From Verrucomicrobiota bacterium (lineage in GTDB: Bacteria; Verrucomicrobiota; Verrucomicrobiia; Limisphaerales; UBA11320), in contig JACQFQ010000072.1 in the NCBI GenBank assembly GCA_016199985.1, positions 1 through 64,000 of the forward strand: a DNA stretch of 64,000 nucleotides, in the 5' to 3' direction. Positions 36,101 to 43,833 of this stretch are shown here, piece by piece (positions within the stretch are counted from its first letter, which is position 1; each line of letters begins with the position of its first letter). The notes under the pieces are model-generated. The model saw nothing but the letters and a program-made list of their open reading frames with translations. It was not told the origin of the DNA and did no database searches. A program made the translations under genes and the position numbers.

Positions 36101-36843
36101 GCGCTCACCTGGACGTGAACGCTTTCGGCAAATTGGGCAAGACCGCCGAAAGATTCCTGGCGTCGATGGTTGTCGCGAACGAGGGCAACCGGCTGTCCCT
36201 CACGGCGACTTCAGCCATGGATCCTTCGCAGTTTTCAGGCTCTCTGATTGAGATCTACAACCAGGGGGTTCTGGCGTCGTCGCTCGCGGACCAGCAGCCT
36301 GTGCTGCTCTTCCTGGCCAAGGCGGCCCGGATCCAGACCTGCACGTTCAGCCTGGACGCCGCTCCGGCTGGCGCGTCGTCCGTGGCGGTGAGGCTGGCGA
36401 TGGGTCTCGAGTTCACCGGCTCGACCGGCATCGGTCACATCTCGGGCGCCAACTTTATCGGCGACGCTTTGCTGCTGCATTTCTCCGGGACGATCAGCGT
36501 GCCGCCGGGTCCTCCGCCCGCGTTGGCGGACGTTGGCGACGACAGCGATCTGGAGCTGTCTCGGATGGACTTGACCGCGGGGGGCATCCCGTCGTTCACC
36601 CTGACGGGCCTGGACGGGGGGGGACGATCGCCTCGGCTGAGACTGTTGGTTTCGGAGGACGGCGCGTTGGACATTTCATGGTTGTCATCGCCTCGCGCCT
36701 TCACTCTGTTCGGCGCCCCCAGCCTGGATGGCGGAGCGTTATGGGCGGCGGAGAGCGTTGAGTCTCCGCGCCTGAGGCATGGCCGTCGTGTGCTGCGCCT
36801 GCCCTCCAGCGCCGCGAAGCGGTTTTACCGGCTGTCGGAGTGA
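30166..36843 (+). CDS. Secreted mosaic protein: cadherin-like, Ig, GEVED, IgGFc-binding and HYR domains
   Basis: The ATG lies just after GAGGGA (30158-30163), 44 bp beyond the giant gene. The 2225-residue product has a signal peptide (AIAAGILVAWHCAISASA). Domains in order: six cadherin-like repeats opening with IPDQVINEDTT-type sequence (about 49-659); an Ig-like domain with YQWRFKDNDIPNATD (662-744); three GEVED domains, each from DFGDAP/DYGDAP/DWGDAP to GEVEDY or GEVEDH (746-1255); a domain resembling the IgGFc-binding N-terminal family (1265-1675, SDFWITFPGN to VIVYGWN); an HYR domain (PPVIQCPNTL to CAFTVEV); a fourth GEVED domain; and a C-terminal beta region ending KRFYRLSE. No catalytic motif is seen. 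It is likely an adhesive partner of the giant protein; that pairing rests on gene order. Confidence 0.85.
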   Translation: MNAIPVYLERCGPAPARPDRRPSSSAVRRAIAAGILVAWHCAISASAAGLPPVLTAIPDQVINEDTTSALLPFIVSDPDSALNRITVTWASGNSNVVGLGGIVLGGSGSNLTLRVTPVANASGLAVISLIASDGVNTSTNSFKVTVRSVNDRPVISNFFPVNMDEDRTTAEIPFTVSDVETPLNQLIVTAKAANPILMPDTGFVFGGGGGTRTLVMTPAPNQFGQTLVTVSVSDGQDTTSTDFQLTVGPVNDGPFFVAPIPDLVIDEDTTSPPISIDFDDIDTPPSQLVVNVDAADPFVFRPDKVILTGTGRHRTLRLTPIPNVTGVALFTVTVSDGGLAPAKARFQVTVRPVNDPPTITEILDQVTDEDTPILAQYRITDLETPLANLQHTVVSDNPTLFPPDAISIVSLPFLPAVRLAPAPNQNGTARVTVTVTDTDGASAQTSFRVHVVPVDDPPTITAIANQVVDEDTVVGPLSFTVQDPDTPLDQLVLTAHSIFQNVVPDDQIVISGTGSNRTVTVTPAANGSGATPIDISVADGTFIVGIRFNVQVNAINDAPTISPILDQVATRGATLGPIPFVIGDVEQVPQALTLSRTSDNLDLLPLSAIILGGGIGSNRTVTLKPVAGKVGVANLSLQVTDQGGAVGSNRFSVSVVAQTQAPRILREPADQDIPEGQPLKLEVIATGDGPLTYQWRFKDNDIPNATDSILTIPAATVLNSGEFSVVVHNANGDATSRKANAKVTPHDFGDAPPKYPVLAPNGAAQGIHAGYGLGAVPDAEPDGQPSIDASGDGGDEDGVQFLTPLIPGQMSTVAITMTDTWHPSIGAAVDGQLMFWIDFNTNNVWGDPGEAFGPYRMRRAGVTNITFQVPAAAFVGTTYARFRLSVDNAKGPTGITDEAGEVEDYAVQVGGSSNTTGRADYGDAPTVYLTRREDNGASHAPNTGALIALGNRVDYETNGLPSVGAVSDDNNGPVNDEDGVATPLNWAPGRLVSLPVMVTAPGIARLNLWVDWNQTNGFNNSGEWVVSNLVVFGGTNTVTFQVPSTAKAGTTYARFRLSTQPGTNYFGPAPDGEVEDYKVQISQEGGGILALDWGDAPESGTSFHTLEASGGPRHSVTNALMLGTKVDAEADGQPNSTATGDDLTSNDEDGVIIPTGIKPGDAIEIQVFVTMAPGSLAFVDAWADFNRNGSWADAGENIANHWLVTPGTNRLALTVPVNAVPGLAHSRWRLSRTGGLSPDGYGGDGEVEDHRFRIQKGVDQTPGACQLGCASSDFWITFPGNYSFDVERASPQLTVLGDPGVSVQVTSTALASPLARVIPASGIMTITLDRAVDLDNSIETVETKGVHITSSAPIQVYGLSKVLQSSDGFLALPVTALGLDYVVAAYKNTQTGVPELNGTQFAIVSSQTNTHVTITLPVSTGTHFAGVPFVVTLAGAGYTWQLRNTLDGADLTGALITSDKPIAVFGGHRIANINSSDLFFADYVVEQLPPKSHWGNEFYSTPLATRSGDLLRVIAGTSNTTVTVSGVARILPKPGSFADYLLSSAAAITSDKPILVQQYANSADYDSVSNADPFMVTLPARSHYGASVTLATPLSGFTADYVSIVVPKSARNSVQLGSATIDGSLFANIPGTSFAWYATNVPPGKYTVTADEPVGVIVYGWNLYESFGWSGCVNFGDTTPPVIQCPNTLSVQSANGQPVATQFAVTAIDACDPEVTVTCAPPSGSLFPVGSTVVTCTATDHSGNVAVCAFTVEVRTGAVEDWGDAPSSYPTLRANNGARHTIVSGWKLGQVIDGETDGQPSADALGDDQAPALDDEDGVIALSSFIPGGVATVQALPSTNGFINAWVDWNGNGVWEASEQMATDVPVAPPSVQLSFIVPSAAAHGKVFARFRFNKSGHLGPGGPASEGEVEDYAFNVGAGLGDQGVNPTGGAAVTPASNGDIVVSSLGGSGQDGVSIPLVAPTASWQSSLLPVDLSGVGAHLDVNAFGKLGKTAERFLASMVVANEGNRLSLTATSAMDPSQFSGSLIEIYNQGVLASSLADQQPVLLFLAKAARIQTCTFSLDAAPAGASSVAVRLAMGLEFTGSTGIGHISGANFIGDALLLHFSGTISVPPGPPPALADVGDDSDLELSRMDLTAGGIPSFTLTGLDGGGRSPRLRLLVSEDGALDISWLSSPRAFTLFGAPSLDGGALWAAESVESPRLRHGRRVLRLPSSAAKRFYRLSE

Positions 36844-36924
36844 TCTGCTCGGAACGGCCTTCCCTATTGCTTCCAGTTGTTGATTCCGACTGCTCGACAG
36901 ACTGGACCAGCGGAGGTAGAAGCG

Positions 36925-38373
36925 ATGCAGGCCCCTGTCCATGGGGCCACACATCTATCAATGAAGACTACATCCGTCCTGCTCGGCTTGGCCTTTGCGG
37001 CTCAACTCTCCGCACTCGGCTCCGCGCCCGATTGGCCGCAGTTCCGAGGGCCCAACTCGTCCGGGTTGAACGCCGGCGGTCATCCGCCCTCCTCATTCGG
37101 ACCCGGCAGCAACGTGCTCTTCAAGGTCGAGGCGCCGCGGGGCCTGTCGTCTCCTTGCGCGGCCGGTGGCCGCGTTTTTCTCACAGCCGCCGACGGCGGC
37201 CGTCTTCTCACGCTGGCTTTCGATGGCGCGACGGGCAAGCAGATCTGGAAGCAGTCCATCGACGCCGACAAGCCCCGCGAGATGCACAAACGGAATGATC
37301 CAGCGGCGTCGACTCCCGCGACGGATGGGCAGTCTGTGTGCGTCTACCACGCGACTTTCGGGCTCGTGGCCTATGATGTTTCCGGGAAGGAACTCTGGCG
37401 AAAGCCCATGCCGGGAATGCTCGCCCGCAACGGCAGCGGCACATCGCCCGCGATGATCGAAGGCAGGCTGATCCTCAACTGCGATGTGGAGGAGTCGAAA
37501 TCGTTCCTGGCCGCGTATGATCCCGCCACAGGCAAGGAGCTTTGGCGAACCTCGCGCCCCACATTCATCAGCGGCTACACGACGCCCATGCTCTGGAGCC
37601 ACGAGGATCGGAAGGACATCGTGGTCTCCGGGAGCCTGCAGGTGACGGGATACGATCTCAGCGATGGCAAGGAGCGCTGGCATGTGGGAGGCACGGAGGC
37701 GGTGAGCGTGTGTCCCACGCCGGTTGAAGGGGCTGGGCAACTCTATATCATGTCGAGGAGCATGGGAGGGTCGAAGCTGCCGCCTTTCGCGCTGTTCGCG
37801 TCCAGCATCGACAAGGACGGCGATGGAAAGATCTCGCGCGATGAGATCCCGCGTCCCTTTATCGAACAGGGCATGTTCTCGGGCCTCGACAGGAATCAGG
37901 ACGGCTTCATCACCGAGAAGGAGTGGACCGACGCGCTGGCGATGTTTGCGAAGGCCGAGTTTGGGATCTTCGCGTTGAAGACTCCTGTCGATGGCGAACT
38001 GGGAACGAACTCGATCGTGTGGAAGCACAAGAAAGGCGTCGCCTCGATCAGCACGCCGTTGTTTTTGAACGGGCGCGTTTATGTCGTGCAGGACGGCGGA
38101 CGCCTGACCTGCTACGACGCGAAGACAGGGGCGAAGGCCTACGAGCAGGAGCGATTGGACGCCGATGGCGACTACTACGCCTCGCCGATCGCCGCCAACG
38201 GGCTTATCTATTTGTGCTCCACACGCGGCGTGGTTTCGGTGGTGAGGGACGGCGAGAAGCTGGAGGTGGCGGCGAAGAACGATCTGCAAGAGCCGATTTT
38301 CGCCACGCCCGCGATCGTTGGCGATCGATTGTATGTGCGGACGGACAGCCACTTGTGGTCCTTTGGACGGTGA
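36925..38373 (+). CDS. PQQ-type beta-propeller protein with inserted EF-hands
   Basis: The ATG at 36925 has GGAGG at 36912-36916 with an 8-nt spacer and is chosen; a second in-frame ATG at 36961 would give a shorter n-region for the same signal peptide (TTSVLLGLAFAAQLSALGSA). The 482-residue product opens with DWPQFRGPNSSG, the typical start of verrucomicrobial/planctomycete PQQ-like propellers. Blades show TGKQIWKQS, SGKELWRKP, TGKELWRTS and DGKERWHVG. Between blades lie two EF-hand loops, DKDGDGKISRDE (from residue 296) and DRNQDGFITEKE (from 322). Bound PQQ is not implied: many relatives are non-enzymatic scaffolds like BamB. The EF-hands suggest a calcium-dependent shape. It lies 81 bp after the mosaic gene on the same strand. 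Confidence 0.85.
   Translation: MQAPVHGATHLSMKTTSVLLGLAFAAQLSALGSAPDWPQFRGPNSSGLNAGGHPPSSFGPGSNVLFKVEAPRGLSSPCAAGGRVFLTAADGGRLLTLAFDGATGKQIWKQSIDADKPREMHKRNDPAASTPATDGQSVCVYHATFGLVAYDVSGKELWRKPMPGMLARNGSGTSPAMIEGRLILNCDVEESKSFLAAYDPATGKELWRTSRPTFISGYTTPMLWSHEDRKDIVVSGSLQVTGYDLSDGKERWHVGGTEAVSVCPTPVEGAGQLYIMSRSMGGSKLPPFALFASSIDKDGDGKISRDEIPRPFIEQGMFSGLDRNQDGFITEKEWTDALAMFAKAEFGIFALKTPVDGELGTNSIVWKHKKGVASISTPLFLNGRVYVVQDGGRLTCYDAKTGAKAYEQERLDADGDYYASPIAANGLIYLCSTRGVVSVVRDGEKLEVAAKNDLQEPIFATPAIVGDRLYVRTDSHLWSFGR
36930..36948 (+). promoter_or_regulatory. Hairpin GGCCCC / GGGGCC across the start region
   Basis: A perfect 6-bp GC stem (36930-36935 with 36943-36948) with a 7-base loop lies between the strong ribosome binding site and ATG at 36925 and the alternative ATG at 36961. 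It has no T-tract, so it is not a standard terminator. It could affect the choice between the two starts. Confidence 0.3.
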
Positions 38374-38451
38374 TGGCAAGAGCCTGACCAAGGCGAGTTC
38401 CGGTGGCGCGCGCCTTTTCCGCTTGGATTGGTCAGTGGAGGAGGGCCAGAT

Positions 38452-40074
38452 TTGTCCGTGGCGCCGGTTCGACCTGTTTTCCCGCTTTTGTTGGCTCTCT
38501 GCTTGTTGGGACCGATTCCAGCCGGTCGAGCGCGCGCCGCGGCTCCTGAGCCGAAAGAGGCCGGCACGGCATCGACCATCGCGTCCGACCCGAAATCCTC
38601 CGCATCCATCCCCACGGAGATCGTCATGCCTCCGGGCCTGAGCCCCGAGGGCATGGCTCGAAATGTCTGCGGCCTCTGCCATGTCTTCCCGACTCCCGAT
38701 CTGCTGGATCGCGCGACCTGGAAGAAGGAAACCCTGCCGCGGATGATGATTCGGATGGGCCTCGCGCCCGAGAGCGTCGACGCGCATCCCGAGGCGGCGC
38801 TGCTGAAGGCCACCGGCAAGTTTCCCGCCCAGCCCATCATTCCGATGTCGGTGTTCGATCAAATCGAGTCGTACTACCTGTCCCATGCCCCCGCGAAGCC
38901 CTTGCCGCAGGACGCGCGCGAGGAGATTGATGTCGGGCTGAAAGGGTTCGAGGTCGTGCGTCCGCCGCTCCGGCGCCGCCCCGCCGCTGTGACCATGGTG
39001 AGAATCAATGAGGCGGACCACCGATTGTATGTCGGAGACGCCACCGCTCGCGTCCTGGAATACTTTTCGCCCGCCGGTGAGTTCTTGGGAGGGCTCCAGG
39101 TCAGCAACGCCCCGGTCGCCCTCGCCGAAACGCCGCAGGGCTTGTTCGTGTCCATGGTCGGCGATTTTTATCCCTCGGAGAGGCGGAACGGAGCTCTCGT
39201 TCAGTTCGTTCGCGCCGGAGGCCTGTTGGAGAAGAAGCGCGTCTTGCTCGATCAGCTGCCGCGCACGGTCGACGCCGCGTTCGCCGATTTCAACGGCGAC
39301 GGAAAGCCCGACTTCGCCTTGTGCATGTTCGGAAACGTGGCCGGACGGTTCTCCTGGTTTGAGAACCTCGGCAACGACGACTACCGAGAACATGTGCTGC
39401 TCGACAAGCCCGGGGCGGTGAAGTGCGTGGTCAGGGATTTCAACGGGGACAACCGCCCCGACATCGCGGTGCTTGTCGCCCAGGACACCGAGGCGCTCCT
39501 GATTTATGAAAACCAGGGAGGCGGCGCATTCAAAAGCCGCGAAGTGTTCCGGCAGCATCCGCTCTACGGGCACACCGGGTTCGAGGTGATCGATTTCAAT
39601 GGCGATGGACGCCCCGACTTTCTCGTCACCAACGGAGACAACGGGGAGTATCCCTCGCCGCTGAAGAAGTATCACGGCATCCGCGTGTATCAGAACCAGG
39701 GCAACGACGACTATCCCGTCAGCTTCTTTTATCCGCTGAACGGCGCGTTCAAGGCGGTCGCGCGCGACTTCGATCAGGACGGCGACCTGGATATCGCCGC
39801 CATTTCCTTTTTCCCCGACTACGAAAGCGCGCCCGAGGAGAGCTTCGTGTATTTGGAGAACGTGGGGAAGGGGAAGTACAAGGCGGCCACGTTTCGCGAG
39901 TGCATCTCGGGACGCTGGCTTTCGATGGATGTGGGCGATCTGGACGGGGACGGGGATCTCGACATCGCCCTGGGCTCCTACATCCGCGGTCCAAGCAAGA
40001 CGCCTGAATTCCTGCGGAAGGATTGGGAGCAGAGCGGCAGCTCCTTCTTAATCCTCAGGAATCGCCTCCGATAG
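38452..40074 (+). CDS. FG-GAP/VCBS repeat protein with c-type heme motif
   Basis: AGGAGGG (38439-38445) sits 6 nt before a TTG at 38452, followed by a GTG at 38458; one of these is the start and the TTG is annotated. The 540-residue product has a signal peptide (VFPLLLALCLLGPIPAGRARA). Near residue 73 is CGLCH, a CxxCH heme c-binding motif, then PTPDLLDRATWKKETLPRM, typical of cytochrome-linked FG-GAP proteins of Planctomycetes and Bacteroidetes. The rest is a propeller of FG-GAP calcium loops (FNGDGKPDFAL, FNGDNRPDIAV, FNGDGRPDFLV, FDQDGDLDIAA, LDGDGDLDIAL). With only one CxxCH it is at most a monoheme protein, and the distal ligand is unclear. It begins 78 bp after the propeller gene and 12 bp before the first of three larger FG-GAP paralogs. 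Confidence 0.83.
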   Translation: MSVAPVRPVFPLLLALCLLGPIPAGRARAAAPEPKEAGTASTIASDPKSSASIPTEIVMPPGLSPEGMARNVCGLCHVFPTPDLLDRATWKKETLPRMMIRMGLAPESVDAHPEAALLKATGKFPAQPIIPMSVFDQIESYYLSHAPAKPLPQDAREEIDVGLKGFEVVRPPLRRRPAAVTMVRINEADHRLYVGDATARVLEYFSPAGEFLGGLQVSNAPVALAETPQGLFVSMVGDFYPSERRNGALVQFVRAGGLLEKKRVLLDQLPRTVDAAFADFNGDGKPDFALCMFGNVAGRFSWFENLGNDDYREHVLLDKPGAVKCVVRDFNGDNRPDIAVLVAQDTEALLIYENQGGGAFKSREVFRQHPLYGHTGFEVIDFNGDGRPDFLVTNGDNGEYPSPLKKYHGIRVYQNQGNDDYPVSFFYPLNGAFKAVARDFDQDGDLDIAAISFFPDYESAPEESFVYLENVGKGKYKAATFRECISGRWLSMDVGDLDGDGDLDIALGSYIRGPSKTPEFLRKDWEQSGSSFLILRNRLR

Positions 40075-40086
40075 TAGGAACAAGCG

Positions 40087-43000
40087 ATGCATCCGGCCCA
40101 TTCCCCTCACGTCCGCATGGTGGGTCAACTCCGAGCTCTGCTGATGACGGCCGTCGCGGCCGGGATCGCGGCGTCCGGGCTCCTGCTCGGCTCGGTCGCG
40201 GACGCCGCCGTGGCGCCGCCGTGGCAAACCGGGAGCGGATATCGGTTCCGTCCGCTGACGGTCCCCCCATCGTCGCGCGCGGGATTCACCCTGATGCCGC
40301 CCTCGGCGACGGGCGTGCTGTTCAGCAATCGATTGTCGAACGCCCTCGCCGTCACCAACCGCGTATTTGAGAACGGCTCGGGCGTGGCTGCGGGGGATGT
40401 CGATGGCGACGGGCGATGCGATCTCTTCTTCTGCGGAATGGAGGGAGGGAATCGGCTCTATCGCAACCTGGGCGATTGGCGATTCGAGGATATCACCCGG
40501 ACCTCAGGCCTTGGCGGCGCCGCCCCGCTGTCGACGGGCGCGGTGCTCGCGGATGTCGACGGCGACGGCGACCTGGACCTGCTCGTGAACAGCGTTGGGG
40601 GCGGCACGCGGCTGTTTCTCAACGACGGACGAGGCCGTTTCGAGGAGTCGCGGAGCTCCGGCCTGACGACGCGGTTTGGCAGCACCTCCATGGCGCTGGC
40701 TGACATTGATGGCGACGGCGACCTGGACCTGTATGTCGCGAACTACCGAACGACGAACTACAAGGACAGGCCTCCGGGAGTCAATCCAGAGGCTCGGATG
40801 GAGAACGGCGTGGTGGTCGTCAGCCCGGCCGATCGCTTTCTCGCCATGCCCGTCCAGAAGGCCGGAGGCGTGGTGCTGTTTGAGCGAGGCGAGCCCGACC
40901 AGTTTTATCGCAACGACGGACACGGTCGTTTCACGCTCATCTCCTGGACCGACGGGACGTTCGTCGACGAGGACGGACACGCCCTGAAGGAGCCCCCTCT
41001 CGACTGGGGGCTGTCGGTCGTGATGCGCGACTTCAACGGCGACGGCAGCCCGGACATCTATGTGTGCAATGACTTCTTTTACAGCCCGGATCGGCTTTGG
41101 CTGAATGATGGGAAGGGCCGGTTCCGCGCCGCGCCGCGATTGACGCTTCGCAGCCAGAGCATGTCCTCCATGGGAATCGATGTGGCGGACATCAATCGCG
41201 ATGGATTCGATGATTTCATGGTGGTGGATATGTTGAGCCGCGATCACACATCGCGGCACCGGCAGCGAGCCAATCTGCTCAAGGGCGACCTGATCCTGCC
41301 CGTCACGGATCCGAACTATCGGCCGGAGGTGTTCCGAAACACATTGTTCCTGAATCGTGGCGACGCGACCTACGCGGAGATCGCGCGGCTCAGCGGCGTC
41401 GAGGCCACCGAATGGAGCTGGAGCTGCGTGTTTCTGGACGTCGATCTGGATGGCTACGAGGACCTCCTCGTCACGAATGGAAACGAACACGACGTTCTCG
41501 ACGCTGACACCGCGCGGGCGGTCGACGCCGCGGAGCGCGCCGGCTCGCGAGGCAAACTCCCTCCGGGACTTCTCGCGTTCCCGCGTCTGGCGACGGCGAA
41601 TCTCGCCTTCCGCAACATGCGCGATCTGACGTTCCAGGACTTCAGCCAAGCCTGGGGATTCCATCTGGTTGGGGCGTCGCATGGCATGGTGCTGGCGGAC
41701 CTGGATGGCGATGGGGATCTCGACGTCATCATCAACAACGCGAACGCCCCGGCGACCTTGTATCGCAACGAGTCTTCAGCGGGGCGCATCGCGGTGAGGC
41801 TCGCCGGCCGAGGCCCGAACACGCAGGGGATCGGGGCGCGGATCCAGGTCTCGGGCGGGCCCGTCCCGCAAAGCCAGGTGATCATGAGTGGCGGTCGCTA
41901 TCTGGGCGGCGACGATCCGATGCGCGTGTTCGCCACCGGGACGAACACCGCAGGCTTCGCCATCGACGTGACATGGCCGGACGGCTCGAGATCCAGGGTG
42001 CCCGAGGCGCGACCCAACCATGCGTATATCGTCGAACAATCGCGCGGGGCAATCTCTGGCGGCGCGGTCCCGTCCGTCGTGGCAGCGTCCTCCGTTTTCG
42101 AGGATGTCAGTTCGCGATTGGCGCACTCGCATCGCGACGGCGCCTTCGACGACTTCGAGCGCCAGCCTTTTCTCCCCTTCAAGCTGAGTCACCTCGGCCC
42201 TGGGATCAGCTGGTTCGACGTGGATGGGGATCATCGCGACGACCTCATCGTCGCAGGGGGAACCGGGGACGCGTTGGCGGTGTTCCGGAACCTGGGCGCG
42301 GGCGCGTTCGTTCGCACCAACTACTTTCCCTCCGAGGGCCCGGGCTCCCGAGCGCAAACGACGGTCCTGGGGTGGAACGCGGGCGCAGGGCATCCGCTGC
42401 TTCTTGCGGCGACTTCCAATTATGAGGACGGGAGCACCAACGGCGCGTTGCTGCGCGTTTATGATTTTCTGAAGGGGACCGGAATCGATGGGCTGCGCGC
42501 CCGGCCGGCGAGCCCGGGTCCCCTCGCGATGGCGGACATTGATGGCGACGGAGACCTGGATCTATTCGTGGGGAGCCGCGTTGTCCCCGGGCGATATCCC
42601 GCCCCCGCTGGGTCGGTTCTCTATCGCAGCGAGGCGGGGCGGTTCCGCATCGATTTCACCAACGGGCCGCTCTTGCACAAGGCCGGCCTGGTCAGCGGCG
42701 CGGTGTTCACCGATATCGATGGCGACGGCCAGCCGGATCTTGTTCTCGCCTGCGACTGGGGTCCGCTGCGTGTTTACAAAAACTCCTCGGGCCGGTTCGC
42801 CGATGTGACGGAGGCCTGGGGCCTGTCGGGTTATCGAGGGCAGTGGAACGGAGTGACCGCCGGCGATTTCGACGGCGACGGGCGGATGGACATCATCGCG
42901 TCCAACTGGGGAAGAAACACCAAGTATCAACGGTTTCTTGAGAAGCCCGTGAGATGCTACTTCGGCCCCGGCCGGGGCGAACACGGCCATCTCCTGGAGG

Positions 43001-43833
43001 CTTACTTCGATCCCGCTCTCAAGAAGTACGTCCCCTGGACGTCGTGGGACGATCTGAGCAAGACGCTGCCGCCGGTTCGCGAGCGATTTGATTCCTATCG
43101 GTCCTACGGAAGCGCTTCGATCGAGGAGATTCTTGGGCCGTTCGCCGAGATCTCCAGCGTTGTTGAGGTCGACACACTCGACACGATGGTGTTCCTGAAC
43201 CGCGGCGGGCGCTTCGAAGCCGCGCCGCTTCCGGTGGAGGCTCAGATGTCGCCCGCGTTTGGCGTGGCGGTCGCGGATTTCGACGGCGACGGGAACGAGG
43301 ATCTGTTTCTTGCGCAGAACTTCTTCGCTGTTCCCCCCGAGGGCTCGCGGCACGACGCCGGACGAGGTTTGGTTCTGCTGGGCGATGGACAAGGCCGATG
43401 GCGTCCGCTGACAGGACCCGAGAGCGGCGTGGTGATTTATGGACAGCAGCGGGGCGTCGCGGTGTGCGACTTCGATCTGGACGGACGGGTGGACATCGCT
43501 GTGTCCCAGCACGGCGGCGAGACGCGGCTCTTCCGGAATCAACGGGCGAGACCCGGGCTCAGGATCGAGTTGATGGGTCCCGCCGGGAACCCGACAGCCA
43601 TCGGCGCAACGATGCGGCTCGGCTCGCGCGGCCGCTTCGGACCCGCCCGCGAAATTCATTCCGGCTCGGGGTTCTGGTCGCAGGATTCCTCCGTCCAGGT
43701 CTTGCATTCCGCGACGCCGCCGGACTCTCTGTGGATCCGATGGCCGGGAGGCCTTACGAACCTCGTGACGCTGCCCGCAAACGCCCCAGCGATCTCAGTG
43801 GATCAGCGAGGAAGGGTGGAGCGGATCCCATGA
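40087..43833 (+). CDS. FG-GAP/UnbV (CRTAC1-like) secreted protein, copy 1
   Basis: The ATG follows AGGA (40076-40079) by 7 nt. The 1248-residue product has a signal peptide (LLMTAVAAGIAASGLLLGSVADA). The first half is an FG-GAP propeller with many DxDGDGxxDL calcium loops; an ASPIC/UnbV domain spans about 567-648 (GRIAVRLAGRGPNTQGIGAR). A second propeller half opens with the signature RQPFLPFKLSHLGPG, and a second UnbV-like segment closes the protein (about 1157-1228, HSGSGFWSQDSSVQV). The same layout is repeated in the next two genes. Relatives include animal CRTAC1, a secreted calcium-binding matrix protein; bacterial roles are poorly known. Its stop overlaps the ATG of copy 2 (ATGA), a strong sign of cotranslation. 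Confidence 0.85.
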   Translation: MHPAHSPHVRMVGQLRALLMTAVAAGIAASGLLLGSVADAAVAPPWQTGSGYRFRPLTVPPSSRAGFTLMPPSATGVLFSNRLSNALAVTNRVFENGSGVAAGDVDGDGRCDLFFCGMEGGNRLYRNLGDWRFEDITRTSGLGGAAPLSTGAVLADVDGDGDLDLLVNSVGGGTRLFLNDGRGRFEESRSSGLTTRFGSTSMALADIDGDGDLDLYVANYRTTNYKDRPPGVNPEARMENGVVVVSPADRFLAMPVQKAGGVVLFERGEPDQFYRNDGHGRFTLISWTDGTFVDEDGHALKEPPLDWGLSVVMRDFNGDGSPDIYVCNDFFYSPDRLWLNDGKGRFRAAPRLTLRSQSMSSMGIDVADINRDGFDDFMVVDMLSRDHTSRHRQRANLLKGDLILPVTDPNYRPEVFRNTLFLNRGDATYAEIARLSGVEATEWSWSCVFLDVDLDGYEDLLVTNGNEHDVLDADTARAVDAAERAGSRGKLPPGLLAFPRLATANLAFRNMRDLTFQDFSQAWGFHLVGASHGMVLADLDGDGDLDVIINNANAPATLYRNESSAGRIAVRLAGRGPNTQGIGARIQVSGGPVPQSQVIMSGGRYLGGDDPMRVFATGTNTAGFAIDVTWPDGSRSRVPEARPNHAYIVEQSRGAISGGAVPSVVAASSVFEDVSSRLAHSHRDGAFDDFERQPFLPFKLSHLGPGISWFDVDGDHRDDLIVAGGTGDALAVFRNLGAGAFVRTNYFPSEGPGSRAQTTVLGWNAGAGHPLLLAATSNYEDGSTNGALLRVYDFLKGTGIDGLRARPASPGPLAMADIDGDGDLDLFVGSRVVPGRYPAPAGSVLYRSEAGRFRIDFTNGPLLHKAGLVSGAVFTDIDGDGQPDLVLACDWGPLRVYKNSSGRFADVTEAWGLSGYRGQWNGVTAGDFDGDGRMDIIASNWGRNTKYQRFLEKPVRCYFGPGRGEHGHLLEAYFDPALKKYVPWTSWDDLSKTLPPVRERFDSYRSYGSASIEEILGPFAEISSVVEVDTLDTMVFLNRGGRFEAAPLPVEAQMSPAFGVAVADFDGDGNEDLFLAQNFFAVPPEGSRHDAGRGLVLLGDGQGRWRPLTGPESGVVIYGQQRGVAVCDFDLDGRVDIAVSQHGGETRLFRNQRARPGLRIELMGPAGNPTAIGATMRLGSRGRFGPAREIHSGSGFWSQDSSVQVLHSATPPDSLWIRWPGGLTNLVTLPANAPAISVDQRGRVERIP

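Noticed and set aside
36961..38373. PQQ-dependent dehydrogenase activity for the propeller protein
   Set aside because: It lacks the usual length and catalytic residues of quinoprotein dehydrogenases; the WPQFRGP family is mostly non-enzymatic or unknown.
37093..39675. An 860-codon antisense frame spanning two genes
   Set aside because: It crosses the PQQ-type and heme/FG-GAP genes, both well supported on the plus strand.
43398..43829. A 144-codon N-terminal extension of FG-GAP copy 2
   Set aside because: It overlaps the well-conserved end of copy 1 and would bury the signal peptide. The ATGA overlap at 43830 is the natural start.
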